Part shown: one piece after another, positions 47,104-59,400 of the stretch
Layout of the letters: the number at the start of each line of letters is the position of its first letter
Numbering within the stretch: the first letter of the stretch is position 1
Assembly: GCA_011317545.1 (NCBI GenBank)
Contig: WUJK01000009.1
Coordinates: 1,240,001-1,304,000, forward strand
DNA length: 64,000 nucleotides
Origin: Coniella vitis
Taxonomy: Eukaryota; Ascomycota; Sordariomycetes; Diaporthales; Schizoparmaceae
Reading direction: 5' to 3'
Translations under genes and position numbers: made by a program
The notes under the pieces: generated by a model
The model's input: the letters and a program-made list of their open reading frames with translations, nothing else
Told to the model about the DNA's origin: nothing
The model's database searches: none

Positions 47104-49335
47104 ATGCCCCCCCTCCAGCCCTTCCAGGCCGCCGGCCTCCTCCTCAGCCTCCTCCTTCACTCGCCCGTCTCCGCCACCACAGTCCGCACCTCCACCCCGC
47201 TCATGGGCTGGGACTCGTACAACTACTACAACTGCTACCCCTCCCAGGCCATCATCGAGTCCAACGCCGCGGCGCTCGTCAGCCTCGGTCTGCGCGAGCT
47301 GGGCTACACCTACGTGACGACCGACTGCGGGTGGACCGCCGACGCGCGGGACCCCGCCTCGGGCGCGCTGGTGTGGAACGAGACGCTGTTCCCGGCCGGA
47401 CCGGCCGCGCTGGGCGACTATATCCATGGCTTGGGGCTCAAGTTTGGCGTGTATTCGGGCGCTGGCTGGTATCAGTGCGGGTCGACGGATGATCCTGCTT
47501 CGTTGGGTGAGTCTTTTTTTTTTTTTTTCTTTCTTTTCTTCTTCTTTTTGTGTGTGTTCTTTCTTGTGAGTATGTGTGTGTGTGCGTGTTTTGTGAGTGT
47601 GTGTGTGAAACTTTCTTGTGGTGGGTGTTGGTGTGTCAGCCTTGGTGATGATGAGCGTGTGTGTTTGTGTGGCTGTGAAATGTTGTTCTTCTTCGCATAT
47701 GAGATATACACCGGTTGAAAGAAGATAGGGGAAAAAAAACGAAAGAAAAGAAAGAAAGACCAAGATCTAACGTCCATCACCCAGGCCACGAAACCCTCGA
47801 TGCGCAATCCTTCGCAGCATGGGGCGCCGATTCACTCAAGTATGTCCATTCCTTCCCCTTGCCCCCCCCCCCCTTTTTTTTTAAATTCTCTGTTCAAGGC
47901 ATGCCATCCCGCAGCGGAATCGCAAAACATGCCCCCCACTGACTTCTTGTTGACCCCCCTTTCCAAAAACCCCAGATACGATAATTGCTTCGCCAACTCC
48001 ACCACTACCGCGGCAGACTACACAGGCACCGTCTCGGGCAGCCCCGCCCGCTTCGAGGTCATGGCCGATGCGCTGAATGAGGTGTCGCGGGATATCGTGT
48101 ACCAGGTGTGTCAGTGGGGTGTAGGTGAGGACATTGAAGACTGGTGAGTGGTTGTTTATATCCCTTTTCCCACCCTTCCCACCACCACCACCACCCGTTG
48201 AAAGAAGCACCTCACCCCAGCTCACAATAAAAAAAATTTTTTAAAAAAAAGGGCCCCCAAAATCGCAAACTCATGGCGCATCTCCAACGACATCTACAAC
48301 GCCTGGCGCTCCATCTGGCGCATCACCAACCAAGTCATCCCCTACGCGCGCGTCACGTCCACCACCACAGGCCACGCCGACATGGACATGCTCATCGTCG
48401 GCCTCGGCGCCCTCTCCGCGCACGAAGAGCAGTTCCACTTCGGCATGTGGGCCATCCAGAAATCGCCCCTCGTCCTCGGCTCCGCCCTCGCCGCAGGCCT
48501 CACCCCGTCCGCGTCGCTCGCCGTCGTCGCAAACAAACGAGTCATCGCGCTGAACCAGGACGCCCTCGGCGCCCAGGCCGTGCTGGTCCGGCGGTACACC
48601 GAGGCGCAGTGGGACCTGTGGCAGGGCGCGCTGTCGGGCGGGCGCCAGGTCGTCGCGCTCGCCAACTGGTACAATGGCAGCCAGAGCGTGGCGGTCGACC
48701 TCGCGGCGGACCTGGGCCTGGCGCGCGCCGAGGCCGAGGATGCGTGGACGGGCGCGAGCGTCGGCACGCTGAGCGGGACGTACCAGACGACCCTGGCCGG
48801 CCACGAACTGCGCCTGTTGGTGCTTTCGGATCTCGTGAATGCCACCACCACCACGACGGGGGTGCAGGAGGCCGTGGCGTATTACACGGCTGCGACCGAG
48901 GCAACGCTCGCGGGCAACGCCGTCGTGGTGGACTGTCCATCGGGCCAGTGTCTGCCGGCGGGGAAGAAAGTGGGCGATATCGGGCAAGGCGACACGGCCG
49001 CGTCCGTGACGTTCTCGGGTGTGCAGGCGGCGACGAGTGGCACGAAGCTGTTGGGCGTTGACTTTATCAATTACGATGTTGCGCTGGAGACGGCGTGGGG
49101 CGATGGGGATAATACGCGCAACATGACGATTGCCGTGAACCAGGCAAGTGCGGCGGATGGCACGCGGTTTGCCTTTCCGATTAGTGGCGGTGACTGGTAT
49201 GATACCGGGCGGCTGTATGTCTATGTTGCGGGGTTTGTGGCTGGGTCGTCGAATGAGGTCGTGTTTACTTCGTATGGATCGAGTGCTACTTGGGCACCCG
49301 ACTTGGTGGGCTTTGAGGTGTACGAGGTCAACTAG
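47104..49335 (+). CDS. Secreted alpha-galactosidase, GH27 with C-terminal CBM35-like domain
   Basis: Hydrolyses terminal alpha-1,6-linked galactose from galactomannan or raffinose-type sugars outside the cell. Exons are 47104–47506, 47785–47839, 47976–48143 and 48252–49335 (569 aa). The start gives a signal peptide (PFQAAGLLLSLLLHSPVSA). GH27 signatures are TPLMGWDSYNYYNC, TDCGW, GVYSGAG, KYDNC (nucleophile Asp about 155) and ADMDMLIVG (acid/base Asp region, about 252–254). KYDNC is rebuilt across an intron. The GH27 core ends near residue 400. The remaining 150 residues (AVAYYTAATEATLAG…YDTGRLYVYVAG…GFEVYEVN) look like a CBM35-type carbohydrate-binding module. N-glycosylation sites are present. 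Introns are long T-rich or C-rich tracts. Confidence 0.93.
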
Positions 49336-50107
49336 GGAGGGGAGGGCTGAATGAGGCGCAAGAGCATGCCGTAGTTCTCATGATGATGAGTTTCCGATTT
49401 GATGGCTGACCCAGCCCGAGGAAATTATGAGAATCGTCAGCCATGGGAAGCGTCTCAGCCTGTATGAAATGTTAATTGTAGGCCATCCATTGGAGTTCAA
49501 GACAAGAGGACCTACACTAGCCAAGTATGCGCAAGAGAAAACCCCCCGGGGGTCCATACAATCCAGGCAGTAATCACACAAGAAGCCATCACGGGAAGAA
49601 AACAGAGGTGGCTATAGTGGTGTTGAATAAATGCGTGGCTTGTCCATGTCCGAGGTGATGACTTCAACAGTGAATACTGAAACTTTGAACGCCGTTCCCA
49701 AAGTATTTCAATGCGTTTTGACCCAAACCAAAGAAAGAACGCCATGAGCAAAATGCTGTGGGTATACTTGTTAAGAAATATAACCCTGAATAGTCCCTAG
49801 ACGGCAGAATGCAAGAGAAAAAGAAAAGGCAGGTATAATAATATGCAAGCTTGTCGAGTAATGAGCAAGGTCCAACCATGGAATTCGGAGTCACAATCAT
49901 CATATAATGTTGCATTCGATGAGCGGTTGTCGCGCCGGTGAATCCCTTCTGGAACCACGGATCAATATCAACGTGGCCAGCAAAAGCAGCGCGTCAGGGC
50001 CCAAAGAAGATGTGAATGGGAGGTGAGCTTTTCCCATCTCCCATGCCCCCAGTAAGAGGGTGAGTGCACTCAAGAAGTCAAGAATAAGCTGTGACTTTTC
50101 CAATGCA
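49336..50107. other. Intergenic between convergent alpha-galactosidase and Whi5-like gene
   Basis: This holds the 3' flanks of two convergent genes. No coding or structural signal was found. Confidence 0.5.
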
Positions 50108-51841
50108 TCATGCCATTCTCATGCCAGCCTCTTCCCGCCGTGGGGGCAGCTCAATCTCGCCATCCGACTCCGAAGAGGGATCCTCAGCAGCCATCTGATC
50201 CAAGACATTGTCAAGATCATCGTACGTGAACCTGGGTTTCGAGGGCGCCGGTTTACTGAAACCTGCCGAGACGGGCATCAAGTACTTTCCGTGAGCTGCG
50301 CCGCCATTCATCCTGTGCGCATGCGCATGGCCAGGTGCGGCTGCTGCGGCGGACCGACTGCTGTACGCAGCAGGGTGCCAGCGAGGACTGGCCGCGGCGT
50401 CCTCCATCTCCAGATTGCTCATGGTTGTTGACGATCTCTGGAATCCGACACGCTTCTTGGGCGAGTGCCCTGATGGCAGGGGCTGCGAACTGGGTGCTGG
50501 ACGGCCGTTTGGCAAGCTCTTGCGCTTGGGCGCAGAGGTGGGCAGCGCAGTGCGATGTGCGCTTGCCGCGGACAGGGTGGTACCGTTGCGGAGCTGGCTG
50601 CGCGGCTGCGGGGCTGGGAAATGGTGCTTCAGGTTGGCCGAGTTGCCTGGGCTGCTCATGAAAAGCAGCGCCTCCATGGCATCCTTTTCGCGGTTGTTGT
50701 GGTGGGTGGGAGAAACGACCATGGGGTCTGCGACGGGAGGGGGCGGGCGCGCATCGCGTGCAATGTGGAGAGTCGGCACGGCTGGCGAGTTGGGGGTGCT
50801 GTGGTGGGCTTTGGCAGCAAGAAACTGCGGTGCCTGCTTCGCGTTTGAGTTGCGTCGCGGGTTGCCCTCGCTACGGTGAGGTTGGATGTACACGGGAGGT
50901 GCTAGCGACGGCACATCGAGGTGATGATGGGCCGCAGCCGCGTCTGGTGCCGGACTGGCGGATTGGCCGCGCCACGCTCCCTTTTGCTGTTCTGTAGGAT
51001 GTGACGACGGGACGGGCGGGCTGATGGAGGTTCGTGCGACCCCAGGAAGCGTAGAGTTGCTCGACGCCGGCGAGGCAGCGTTGGACGCGAGGTTCTCTAC
51101 CTCGTCGATGGTGCGAGATTGCCAGCCATGGTTGATCTTGAGCATGGCATACGACAGGCGAGCCTTGAGTTCGGACGACAGCTGGCGGAAAAAGAAACAA
51201 TGCGTTAGTCTTGACGAGGATAACAATGCAACGGTTCTGACCTGTCATTTCATTTCCCCCTGTTTCTTTGTTGCGGAAAACCACCCCACAGGGACGGACG
51301 GGTGGCGCAGAGCATCCATTCAACAAGCGACCCCAAAAAGACGCACCTCTGTCACGCGGCTGCTGGTGGTCGAGGCAGTGCTGACACCGCTCATGTTCCT
51401 CGAATGTCGAGTGGGCGACGCACTGGGGGATCGCGTCGGGTCTTTGGGAGCGCCGTCGGCGGTGCGCTTGACCGCAGAACGGGGCACGAGGTCTGGCATC
51501 TTCTGCTGGGCGGCAGCGAGCTGGGACAACTGCAGCAGCTGCGAGTCCTGGCTGGAGGCGTGGCCGCTGCTGCTGGCGGCGCCATTGCTTGCGGACCTCT
51601 CGATGGCGGGCGGGGAGAAGACGCGGTGGTTGGAGTCTGTGGCGGTGGAGGGCGCCGACGAGAGCACGGTGGCCTGGGAGTCGGTGTTGGAGACGTGCTT
51701 CTGCAGCGGATACGTGCCAGCACCAGCAGAAGCAGCGACAGCAGGGCCACTGGAGGCGGAGGCGGAGGCAGAGGCGGTGTCGGTGTCGGTATCGGTGGCC
51801 ACGCGGGCGGACGGAGGAGCATTGACGGCGCGGAAGGACAT
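50108..51841 (-). CDS. Whi5/Nrm1-type G1/S transcription repressor
   Basis: Exons are 51841–51347 and 51181–50108 (522 aa). The only ordered-looking segment spans the splice junction: TSSRVTE joined to LSSELKARLSYAMLKINHGW (about residues 159–186). This is the short Whi5/Nrm1 (GTB-type) motif that in yeast contacts the SBF/MBF cell-cycle factors. The rest is Ser/Pro/Ala-rich and disordered, with many SP/TP sites (SPPVP, TPNSP, VSPTHH, SGHSPKKR) suitable for CDK control, as known for Whi5. A second acidic stretch (FTYDDLDNVLDQMAAEDPSSESDGEIEL) lies near the C-terminus. ATG 51841 is chosen, but the frame is open upstream to 52129 through a repetitive Ala-rich stretch, so a longer N-terminus is possible. 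The family call is by motif, not overall similarity. Confidence 0.78.
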
Positions 51842-52069
51842 GGTCGGGCTGGCTGGCGTCGAGGGGGCCAGGTCGAGACGAAAGGAGAACGAGAGAGCAC
51901 CGCCGGGAGCAAGCAGCGGGCCACGGTCAAGGCGAGGACATGTACGGTGGGAAATGCACAGGTCGAGATGGGCTGGGTCGAATCGGGTCGAGAGAGAAGC
52001 CAAGTCAAGTCGCGACGCGCTCTGGGAGCCTCGACCGAGGGCGGATGCGCGCAGCACTCTCCTGGTAAC

Positions 52070-52101
52070 GGCAGCGGCAGCGGCAGCGGCAGCGGCAGCG
52101 G
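52070..52101. repeat. (GGCAGC)n repeat
   Basis: Five tandem 6-bp units about 230–260 bp upstream of the chosen Whi5-like start. They read as Ala-rich in the upstream open frame. Confidence 0.85.
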
Positions 52102-52304
52102 TAGCAGCACGGTGGGGTAAGCAGCGCACTGCACTCTGCCAGTGATGGCGTGCAGCCGATCAATGCAGCGACAGGGTGTGGGTGCAGAGGGCGAGGATAT
52201 AATATAGCACCGTGAACTTGGCTGGCTGGGTGCTTGCTTGGTGGTGGGTTGCTGTGTTGCTTGTTGTATTGGGGGGGCGGTCGAGAACACGATGCTGTTA
52301 CGTG

Positions 52305-52331
52305 CCACAAGCCCAGCCCAGCCCAGCCCAG
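52305..52331. repeat. (CCCAG)n short repeat
   Basis: Four to five tandem CCCAG units with one variant at the end. Confidence 0.75.
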
Positions 52332-52472
52332 GCCAGTCAATGTGCTGTGCTTCAGTGGGCGACGCAAGCTTGGGGATCTGTCACTGCCCAAGCATGCGGG
52401 CCGCGGGTTACGCGGTTCAGCGTGTCGCACTGCTGGAGGCCCAGAGCCAGCGGGGATGGCCCCAGCGTGTGA

Positions 52473-52524
52473 GCTACTATGTACTATGCTACCTAGGCGC
52501 CCTTCACCACCAGTACATAGTAGC
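52473..52524. repeat. 13-bp perfect inverted repeat with 26-bp spacer
   Basis: GCTACTATGTACT at 52473–52485 is mirrored by AGTACATAGTAGC at 52512–52524. Each arm contains the recurring 9-mer. The pair could form a hairpin, bind a dimeric protein or be the ends of a tiny element, but no target-site duplication is obvious. Confidence 0.75.
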
Positions 52525-52980
52525 TTCAGCGGCCTTCGGAGGGCTTGGGCCGCCCAAACGATAACCACCCCAGCCCCCTCCCATTTCCCACTGGACGAGA
52601 ACTGCACCTGATCACGAGACTCGAGAGAACGCGACAGCGCATGTCCCACCAGCCACATATTTCAAGCCACGCGCTTGTCTTTTCGTACCGCAACAAGCCA
52701 CACTGTTTGCGTTCGACCCGACATGTGACAGCGCGTGTCAGAAAAGAAGCAATTGAGATCCAATTTGCATTCCCTTCTTCAACAGAGAAGCTTATTTCTT
52801 GCTTTGTTTTGACGTTCATCGGGATATCTGGATATATATTACAATCTTTACTCACCCCTCTCCAGTAGCCAGCCATCCTTTCACCTTCATTAACCTCTGT
52901 CGATACTGTTCTCTTTTCTCTCTTTTCTTCTTTTCTTTTTTTTTCTTTTTCTTTCTCTCTTCACTCTTCCATCACCCAGA

Positions 52981-55128
52981 TCAGTACTGGAACCGCCACC
53001 TCGGATCCTCATCGCCCTCCCAGTCCTTCAACTCGCCCACCTCCTTCACCTCCTGCGCAACCGCCGCCCTCTTTGCATTCTCCCTCTTCAGCAGGAAATA
53101 CAGCGCCGCCGCCACGCCCACATTGGCCACCAGATAGCCCAGTGCAAAGCTGTGGCCCAGGACATAGCGCGGCCCGTCGTTCGACCGGTACAGCTGCGTG
53201 CCCAGCACCGCGCCCAGGTTGCCAATCGAAATCTGCATCGCGTTCCCCACCGCCCGCTTCGTCTGCCCGCTGACGTTGATGGCCGGCCAGGACAGCGCGA
53301 GCGCCGTCGCCGGGTAGATGCCGCCCGCGGCGAAAAAGGTGCCGAGGTAGGAGACGCCTGGGCGCGCCGTCGGGCTCGTGTTGGACAAGAGGATGATGTA
53401 CCCGACGGCGCCGAACGCCGACGAGGCGGCCAGGAAGAGCGCGCGCTGGTTGAAGCGCTCCGACAGGGCGGCGATGGTGAGTGTGGTGGCGAAGGCGAAG
53501 GCGTAGGGGGGGATCGTGAGGAGTTGCGCCCTGGCGGCTGTGTAGCCGAGCGACTGGATAATGCTGGGCTGTTGTTGTGGTTGTCGATGGGTTGTAAGGA
53601 ACATTGTCAGCCAATCTGGGACTCCAACGAAGAGGGCAAGAGACTGCTAGGCAAGCACAGAAACGGAGACGAGGAAAAAGGACTGACCATGAACAGGGAC
53701 AGCGTGTACAGCGGCAGACTCATGGTGTGAAAGGCGAGTCCATACAGCCAGCACTTGTAGTCCTTGAAGGCCTTGAGCACATTGCCCCACGTGAAGCGCT
53801 CATCGTGCGTGCAGTCGCTGTCGGCCGCCAGCCGGGCCTGGATGAACGCCCTTTCTTTGTTGGTCAAAAAGCTGGCCGTGTCGGGGTAGTTGTAGATGAA
53901 AAAGTACGATGCTGCTGCAATGACTATCGTGGCAAGACCTTCCTACAAAGCCGCGGACGTGGTCAGTCAGCCGGCGGACTGCTTTCTGTACAATCCTAAC
54001 CCGCTTGATCAGGGAAGAAAGATTCTCGGCAAGACTCACAATGATAAAGATCCAGCGCCAGCCATTCGACCACACGATGCCACGCATAAAACTGATGCCC
54101 TATTTTGGACAACAAACATCAATGAGCGAGTGTTCACTTTTACGTCCAAAGTGGTCCTGGGATACAACTCACATAAGCCAGAATACCACCAAAGGAACCT
54201 GCCAGTGCAGCAGCGCTGAAAAACAGCGAAATGCGAAACTGACGCTCACGACGCTTGTACCACATGGAAAAATAGTAGACGACACCCGGAAACAGACCAG
54301 ATTCGGCTGTGGGTGAGCCGTCAGTATACCTGTCGTCGTCTTTTGCTCCCGCTTTTGAAAGCCACAAGGACAAGGGATCGGGAAACTCACCAACGCCCAG
54401 GAAGAACCGAGCAGCAAAGAAGCCAGCCAGATTCTGCACAATGCCCATGAGCGTCGCCACGATGCCCCAGACAATGGTCAACGTGGGGAGCCAGAGCCGA
54501 GGCGAGGTCTTCTTGAGGATGATGTTGCAAGGGATCTGTGAATATGGGAGTATCGAGATCTCATCAGCCATGTTTCGTCCTCGCCGGCTTCTCATTCCTC
54601 GGTGATCGAGCAGGAAGTTGGTATACCTCAAAAAGAACATAGCCAATGAAATAAAGCGTCAGACCCGTCAGATACTGATTTCCAGCTACATCCCCCCCAG
54701 CCGTATTAGCATGCAATTATTTATTCACACGCCTCCAGATTGCAGAAAGACACAGCCCATCTTCCGTCTCCAGCACTCTACAAATCATCCCACTCAAAAA
54801 GAACCACAGACGCAGACAACAACTTACTCATGCCCAAATCTGTCGCCAGCCCCTCAATCTTTGCATTTCCCACATTGCTTCGGTCCAGAAACGACAGCAG
54901 ATACAAAATGCCGACGGCGGGGAGCAGCCGAAGGTCGATCTTGCGCATCAACGCGCCTTCGTGGATAGCGCCACCGGGCGTGCCGTCATCGTCCCCGTGC
55001 TGCACGAGTGACGATGGGTGCGAGGAGGGAGGACTGGCAGCGGCGGGATCCGCTGCTGCCTTTTCGTTTTCGATTTCGGCGGAGAGGGTGGCGGGTGGGG
55101 GGTATTGATTGTGGTCCGGTCCAGCCAT
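52981..55128 (-). CDS. MFS transporter, Dal5/allantoate-permease family
   Basis: Anion:cation symporter family of the major facilitator superfamily; members take up allantoate, nicotinate, pantothenate and similar organic anions. Exons are 55128–54828, 54685–54627, 54535–54391, 54306–54173, 54099–54040, 53942–53688 and 53568–52981 (513 aa). All six introns keep phase. Family hallmarks are YLLSFLDRSNVGNAKIEGL in TM1, NQYLTGLTLYFIGYVLFEIP in TM2, ARFFLGVAESGLFPGVVYY in TM4 and WRWIFIIEGL before TM6. The N-terminal 60 residues are a polar cytosolic tail. Twelve membrane segments are expected. The donor after exon 6 is GTCAGT, slightly off consensus. Substrate is not predictable from sequence. 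Confidence 0.92.
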
Positions 55129-56453
55129 CGTTTCTGTCCTCCTTTTCCGCTCTGGCCGCGCTGCGTTTCGCCTTGGGGGCAAGGGTTGGGTATGCCAAGG
55201 TGGATGAGTACGAGAGAATGAGAAATGATTTTTGGCACAAGTTGTGGCTCAGGACTATGACCCAGCTGATGAAAAATGAGGCACGCGAGCAACTTGCTTG
55301 CACCGTGTGACTTCTCGCACGCTCACGTCTTTGACAATATACCGTGTGAATAAAACACTTTGCAGGATGTAAAGAGGTTGAGAACACCACGAGCTTATCT
55401 CTCTATGGGAACAAACTGGGATGAATGCTAATATGTCCGGTACATGCGTGTGTGCCAGTGAGGTAGAGTCGCAGAAACGACAGAAAGACAATAAATAAAA
55501 AGCACAACCACCTATCATATACATATTTCGAGCCTCTTGTTCCCCCTCCACATTCTTCCTTGCATCCTTCCATTCGGTCCCTGCCTCCCCACCCACTCTC
55601 ATACACAGCCGCGTCTACTATGTAATAGTTCATTAGTCCCAGATCCTCACACACACACAAGACCGGGAAAAGCACTACCGTATGTAAGTACATGCAGAGA
55701 CCGATGGAGAACGATAAGTGTACTGTGTAGGGATTGTTTTGTTTATTTGACCAAAAAAAAAAAAAACATGCATGTATCATCTCTAGGGGCGATGGCGACA
55801 TCGCCCAGCGTTGCCCAACTTATAAGCTTGTCCGTCACAACGCGGCAACATGATTGGTGAAGCATTCTTATTTAAGCATGTTTGCGACAGGGATCCCAAA
55901 TCACGACATTCGCAAATGACGTCTGGACAACCTGTAGATTCTCGTGCGAGTCTGGAATCCCCCAGCTACCGAAGCCTCGGGGTTTGGATCGCGGCTTGTT
56001 GTTCTTCCTCTTGCTTTGGCATTTGGAACTGGGGTTGACGTGATCGAGTGAGGTTGTCTTTACAGACTAGGAATTAGTCTTGACGTCTAGCTATTATTGA
56101 CAAGCCAGGAGCGTAAGGCGATTTAGTTACCCTATCCGTCGGGGAAACGTGCCGAGGTCATCTCTGGGGGGGGGGGGTGGACAAGGCACAGTAATACATC
56201 AATCTCCATGCCACGATTGGCCAGAGCCGCGGTCACTGGGCTGGGCAGACGAATCCCACCTGGCACACCATCGTCAAATGGGTCAACACAGCCCAGCATA
56301 ACCACAAGAGAACTGTCGTGACATCTCCACGCACGTGTACAGTGGGACTACCAGAGTCTTGACCCACACGTGAATGATGCAGACCATGACCATAAACCCA
56401 CTCATGGCCGCGGACGACACTCTCCGTTTTCTGTCTCTTTCTCTGCTGCTGTA
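55129..56453. other. Intergenic; MFS promoter and ABC 3' flank
   Basis: Positions 55129–55400 should hold the MFS promoter. Farther right are a (CA)n at 55650–55658, a TACTATGTA at 55616–55624, an A14 run near 55753 and a G11 run at 56166–56176. No gene is supported. Confidence 0.5.
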
Positions 56454-59400
56454 TCAATCCTTCCTAGCCAGCTGCTCCCTAGCCATGGACAAGGCCGATT
56501 GTAGCGTCTCTTTCCCTTCTGCTCGCACCGCCCCGCGATAATAGCTTTCCTTCTCGCCTTTCTCGTTCCCACCTCGCTCTAGCAGAACCAGTGGCGTGCC
56601 CTCCTCCACCACTTTGCCCGCGTCCATAACGATGATCCTGTCCATCCACGCCAGTGTTGCTGCCCGATGCGCAATAACCACCATGGTGGTTCTTGACGTT
56701 GTGTTGTCTTCATCGTGGTCACTAGTCCGCTGAAGCGCACCCTGCAGCGCTCGTTCCGTCTCGTAGTCAATATTTGCTGCCGCCTCGTCGACAAGAAGTA
56801 TGGGATGCCGCTCGAGTAGGATACGCGCAGCACACAGCAGCTGCCGCTGCCCAGCGGACAAGTCGGTACCACCTGGAGCTACGCGCCGCACGAGAAGAGA
56901 CGCGCCTCCGGGAGCATCTTGATTCTCTACGCTGGCTAGCGTCGAGGTTAGGCCGCACTGTTGGAGCACGGCAAGAATCTCGGCGTCAGAGTGCTTGTTC
57001 TGCGGATCGAGGTTCTCGCGCACAGTGCCCTCCAAGATGAGCGGCTCCTGCGGGAGAGTGCGCACAGCTACAGAACGAAGGCGGTGCGGCGGGATGGACG
57101 CCGTGTCGATGCCATCGATGGCGATGCTGCCGCTCGTAGGGTCCACAAGACGCGCTATAGCTGACACGAGCGTGGACTTTCCGCAGCCGGTCCGTCCGAC
57201 AACACCTACCCGTTCGCCACTCTTGATGTGCAAGGTGAGGTTATCAATGGCAGGCGTAGGGCGTGAAGGGTAGGTCAGTGATATATTTTTGATGGTAATA
57301 GCATTACTTTGAGGCCAGTCTTTGGGCACATGCTGGGGTTCGACTAAAAGGCTCCACAGCTCGCCTTCCTTGGGTAAGTTGTCGTGGTACTCCTGGAGCC
57401 TTTCGATAGAGTTCATCTGCACTTCGAGATCGGTCAAGCCCCATGTCAACAAAAATACGTCGTTGGCGAGCCCCGTTGCAAAAGTCAGCGCAAGACCAGC
57501 CCTCACGTCCGAAATGTGCCCAGTAGCTGTCAGCACTGCAACTGCCAAGAGCAACATGACAGCGGCCAACTCGGCGCGAAATGTGATCCATGTATCGAGA
57601 GACTTGCGCACAATCTTGGCTGACATCAACCGGTCAAGGGCAACACCATGCTTCTCCACCATGAACATGACGGCCCCGTAGGCTTTGATGGAAGCCGGAG
57701 CATTGAGGGCTTCGGAAAGGATGGCGGTGGCGGGCGATTGCAGGATGGACACCGAACGCTGGACCTCCCTCGCAGTGACCCTGAAGCGCAACTGGTAAAA
57801 CGTGGTGATGACAATGTAGGGCACGACGACTGCCACAACAGCTGGTGCTGACACAGCAATCAGGCAGAGCGAGGCAAGCAGATTGGCTGCGCAACCGAGG
57901 GCGGCATCGACAGCATTGATGATTGCAGTGTCCAGCGACTCGACATCGGATGACAATCGGTTGAGTATGCGACCGGTTGGCTGACGCTGGAAGTAGGCAA
58001 TCGGTGCATCCAAAAGGTTGTCGACAATCTTTGTGTGGATACTTGTGCTAGCCCATATAGAGCTGTAGATGAGGGCGATAGAGAGTAGTGCTGTCGAGCG
58101 GGTTAGTTTGTATGCTTCTGCGCGTTCTGGAAAGCTATTGGCGATATCTGAACTCACATATAGTAGCACATTGGGCCAAGGTCAATCCTAGATATCCTGC
58201 GAGGTATTGATCTTGGCCAAGGTGCAGGTGATCAGCAATCCACCAAACGAACCAGTAATTTCCAATCACCTTGGATGCAGTCAGTGCGATAGTCATCGAG
58301 GCTATCCCGACCATGTGTAAGACACCACCTGCGTTCGAGATATAGAAGCCAAAAACGCCTGCCGTGACACCCCCCCGCGCCCGCTCCTCGGCAACCACGA
58401 GCTCAATGCCACCTGTAGTACTGTCTTCCGACATCTTGTCTGCTTGGTCCATTTTAGCATCCCTCGAAGCTGAGTGCGAGTCGCCCTTGCCGTTGGCTTC
58501 CGACACTTGCGGCTCGTGTAGCCATTCTTCATGTATGACTGCGTCGCGAATACCGCTATTGGCAAGCAAGTCCCTGCCAGATGCCACGACTCGATTCTGT
58601 TCAAGCACAACAAGATGATCGACATGCTGTACGAAAGAGGTGTGCAGTGTGACCAGAATCACGGTTATCTTCAATGAGCGCAGCATGTGGAAAAGCCTGT
58701 GCCTCACGTTTCCGTCAACGGCGGAGAGCGGGTCATCAAGGAGCAAGATCTCGGGCTGCGAATACAGTGCTCTGGCCAAGCTAATCCTAGCCCTTTGTCC
58801 GCCGCTCAGGTTGTTTCCGGACTCGCCAACGATGAATTGATCGGCTCCAGGAAACAATCGAAAGTCTTCCTCCAGGCAACATAGACTGACGACTTCGTGG
58901 TAACGTGTTTGATCATAGTTGGCCATGAACACAATGTTTTCACGCAGTGTACCGGACATGATCCATGGATCCTGCGACACATACGCAATGGTCCCATATG
59001 TCTTCAAAGATCCACGTTCTAGCGTCATCTCCCCAAGAGTGGCATGGAGCAGACTGGACTTTCCGCTCCCCGTGGGCCCAATAATTGCCGTGAACTTGTT
59101 TCGAGGAATCATAAGATTACCAACCTCTAACTTGTGACCCTCTGACGGCTCGTCTTTGTAAGACGGATAAGTGAACGAGGCATCCTCGAACTCGATGGCC
59201 ACCGCAGCGCCATCGTGTGAAGGGGACCTTGGGATGGAGCTGGATTCCTCCGCACTCAAAAGCGCCCGTACGCGCCTAAAGGCTGGCAGAATGGCAGCTT
59301 GCCTAGTCACAGCAAGAGTAGCAAAAAAAACAGGTTGGCTCAGCAACTGAAAATAAGCCAAAGCGGGGAAGACCACAGCAGCTGTCAGTTGATGCCCAGT

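Larger units (their letters stand above)
51842..52980. other. Intergenic; Whi5-like leader, repeats and hairpin
   Basis: Immediately upstream of the Whi5-like gene lies a G/C-rich leader with a (GGCAGC)n array. Farther on are a (CCCAG)n run at 52305–52331 and a 13-bp inverted repeat at 52473–52524. T/C-rich DNA follows at 52910–52975, at the 3' side of the MFS gene. No coding signal was found. Confidence 0.5.

Noticed and set aside
51024..52145. 373-codon ORF on the + strand over the Whi5-like gene
   Set aside because: Antisense of Ser/Pro/Ala-rich disordered coding sequence and a GGCAGC repeat; the product has no recognisable domain.
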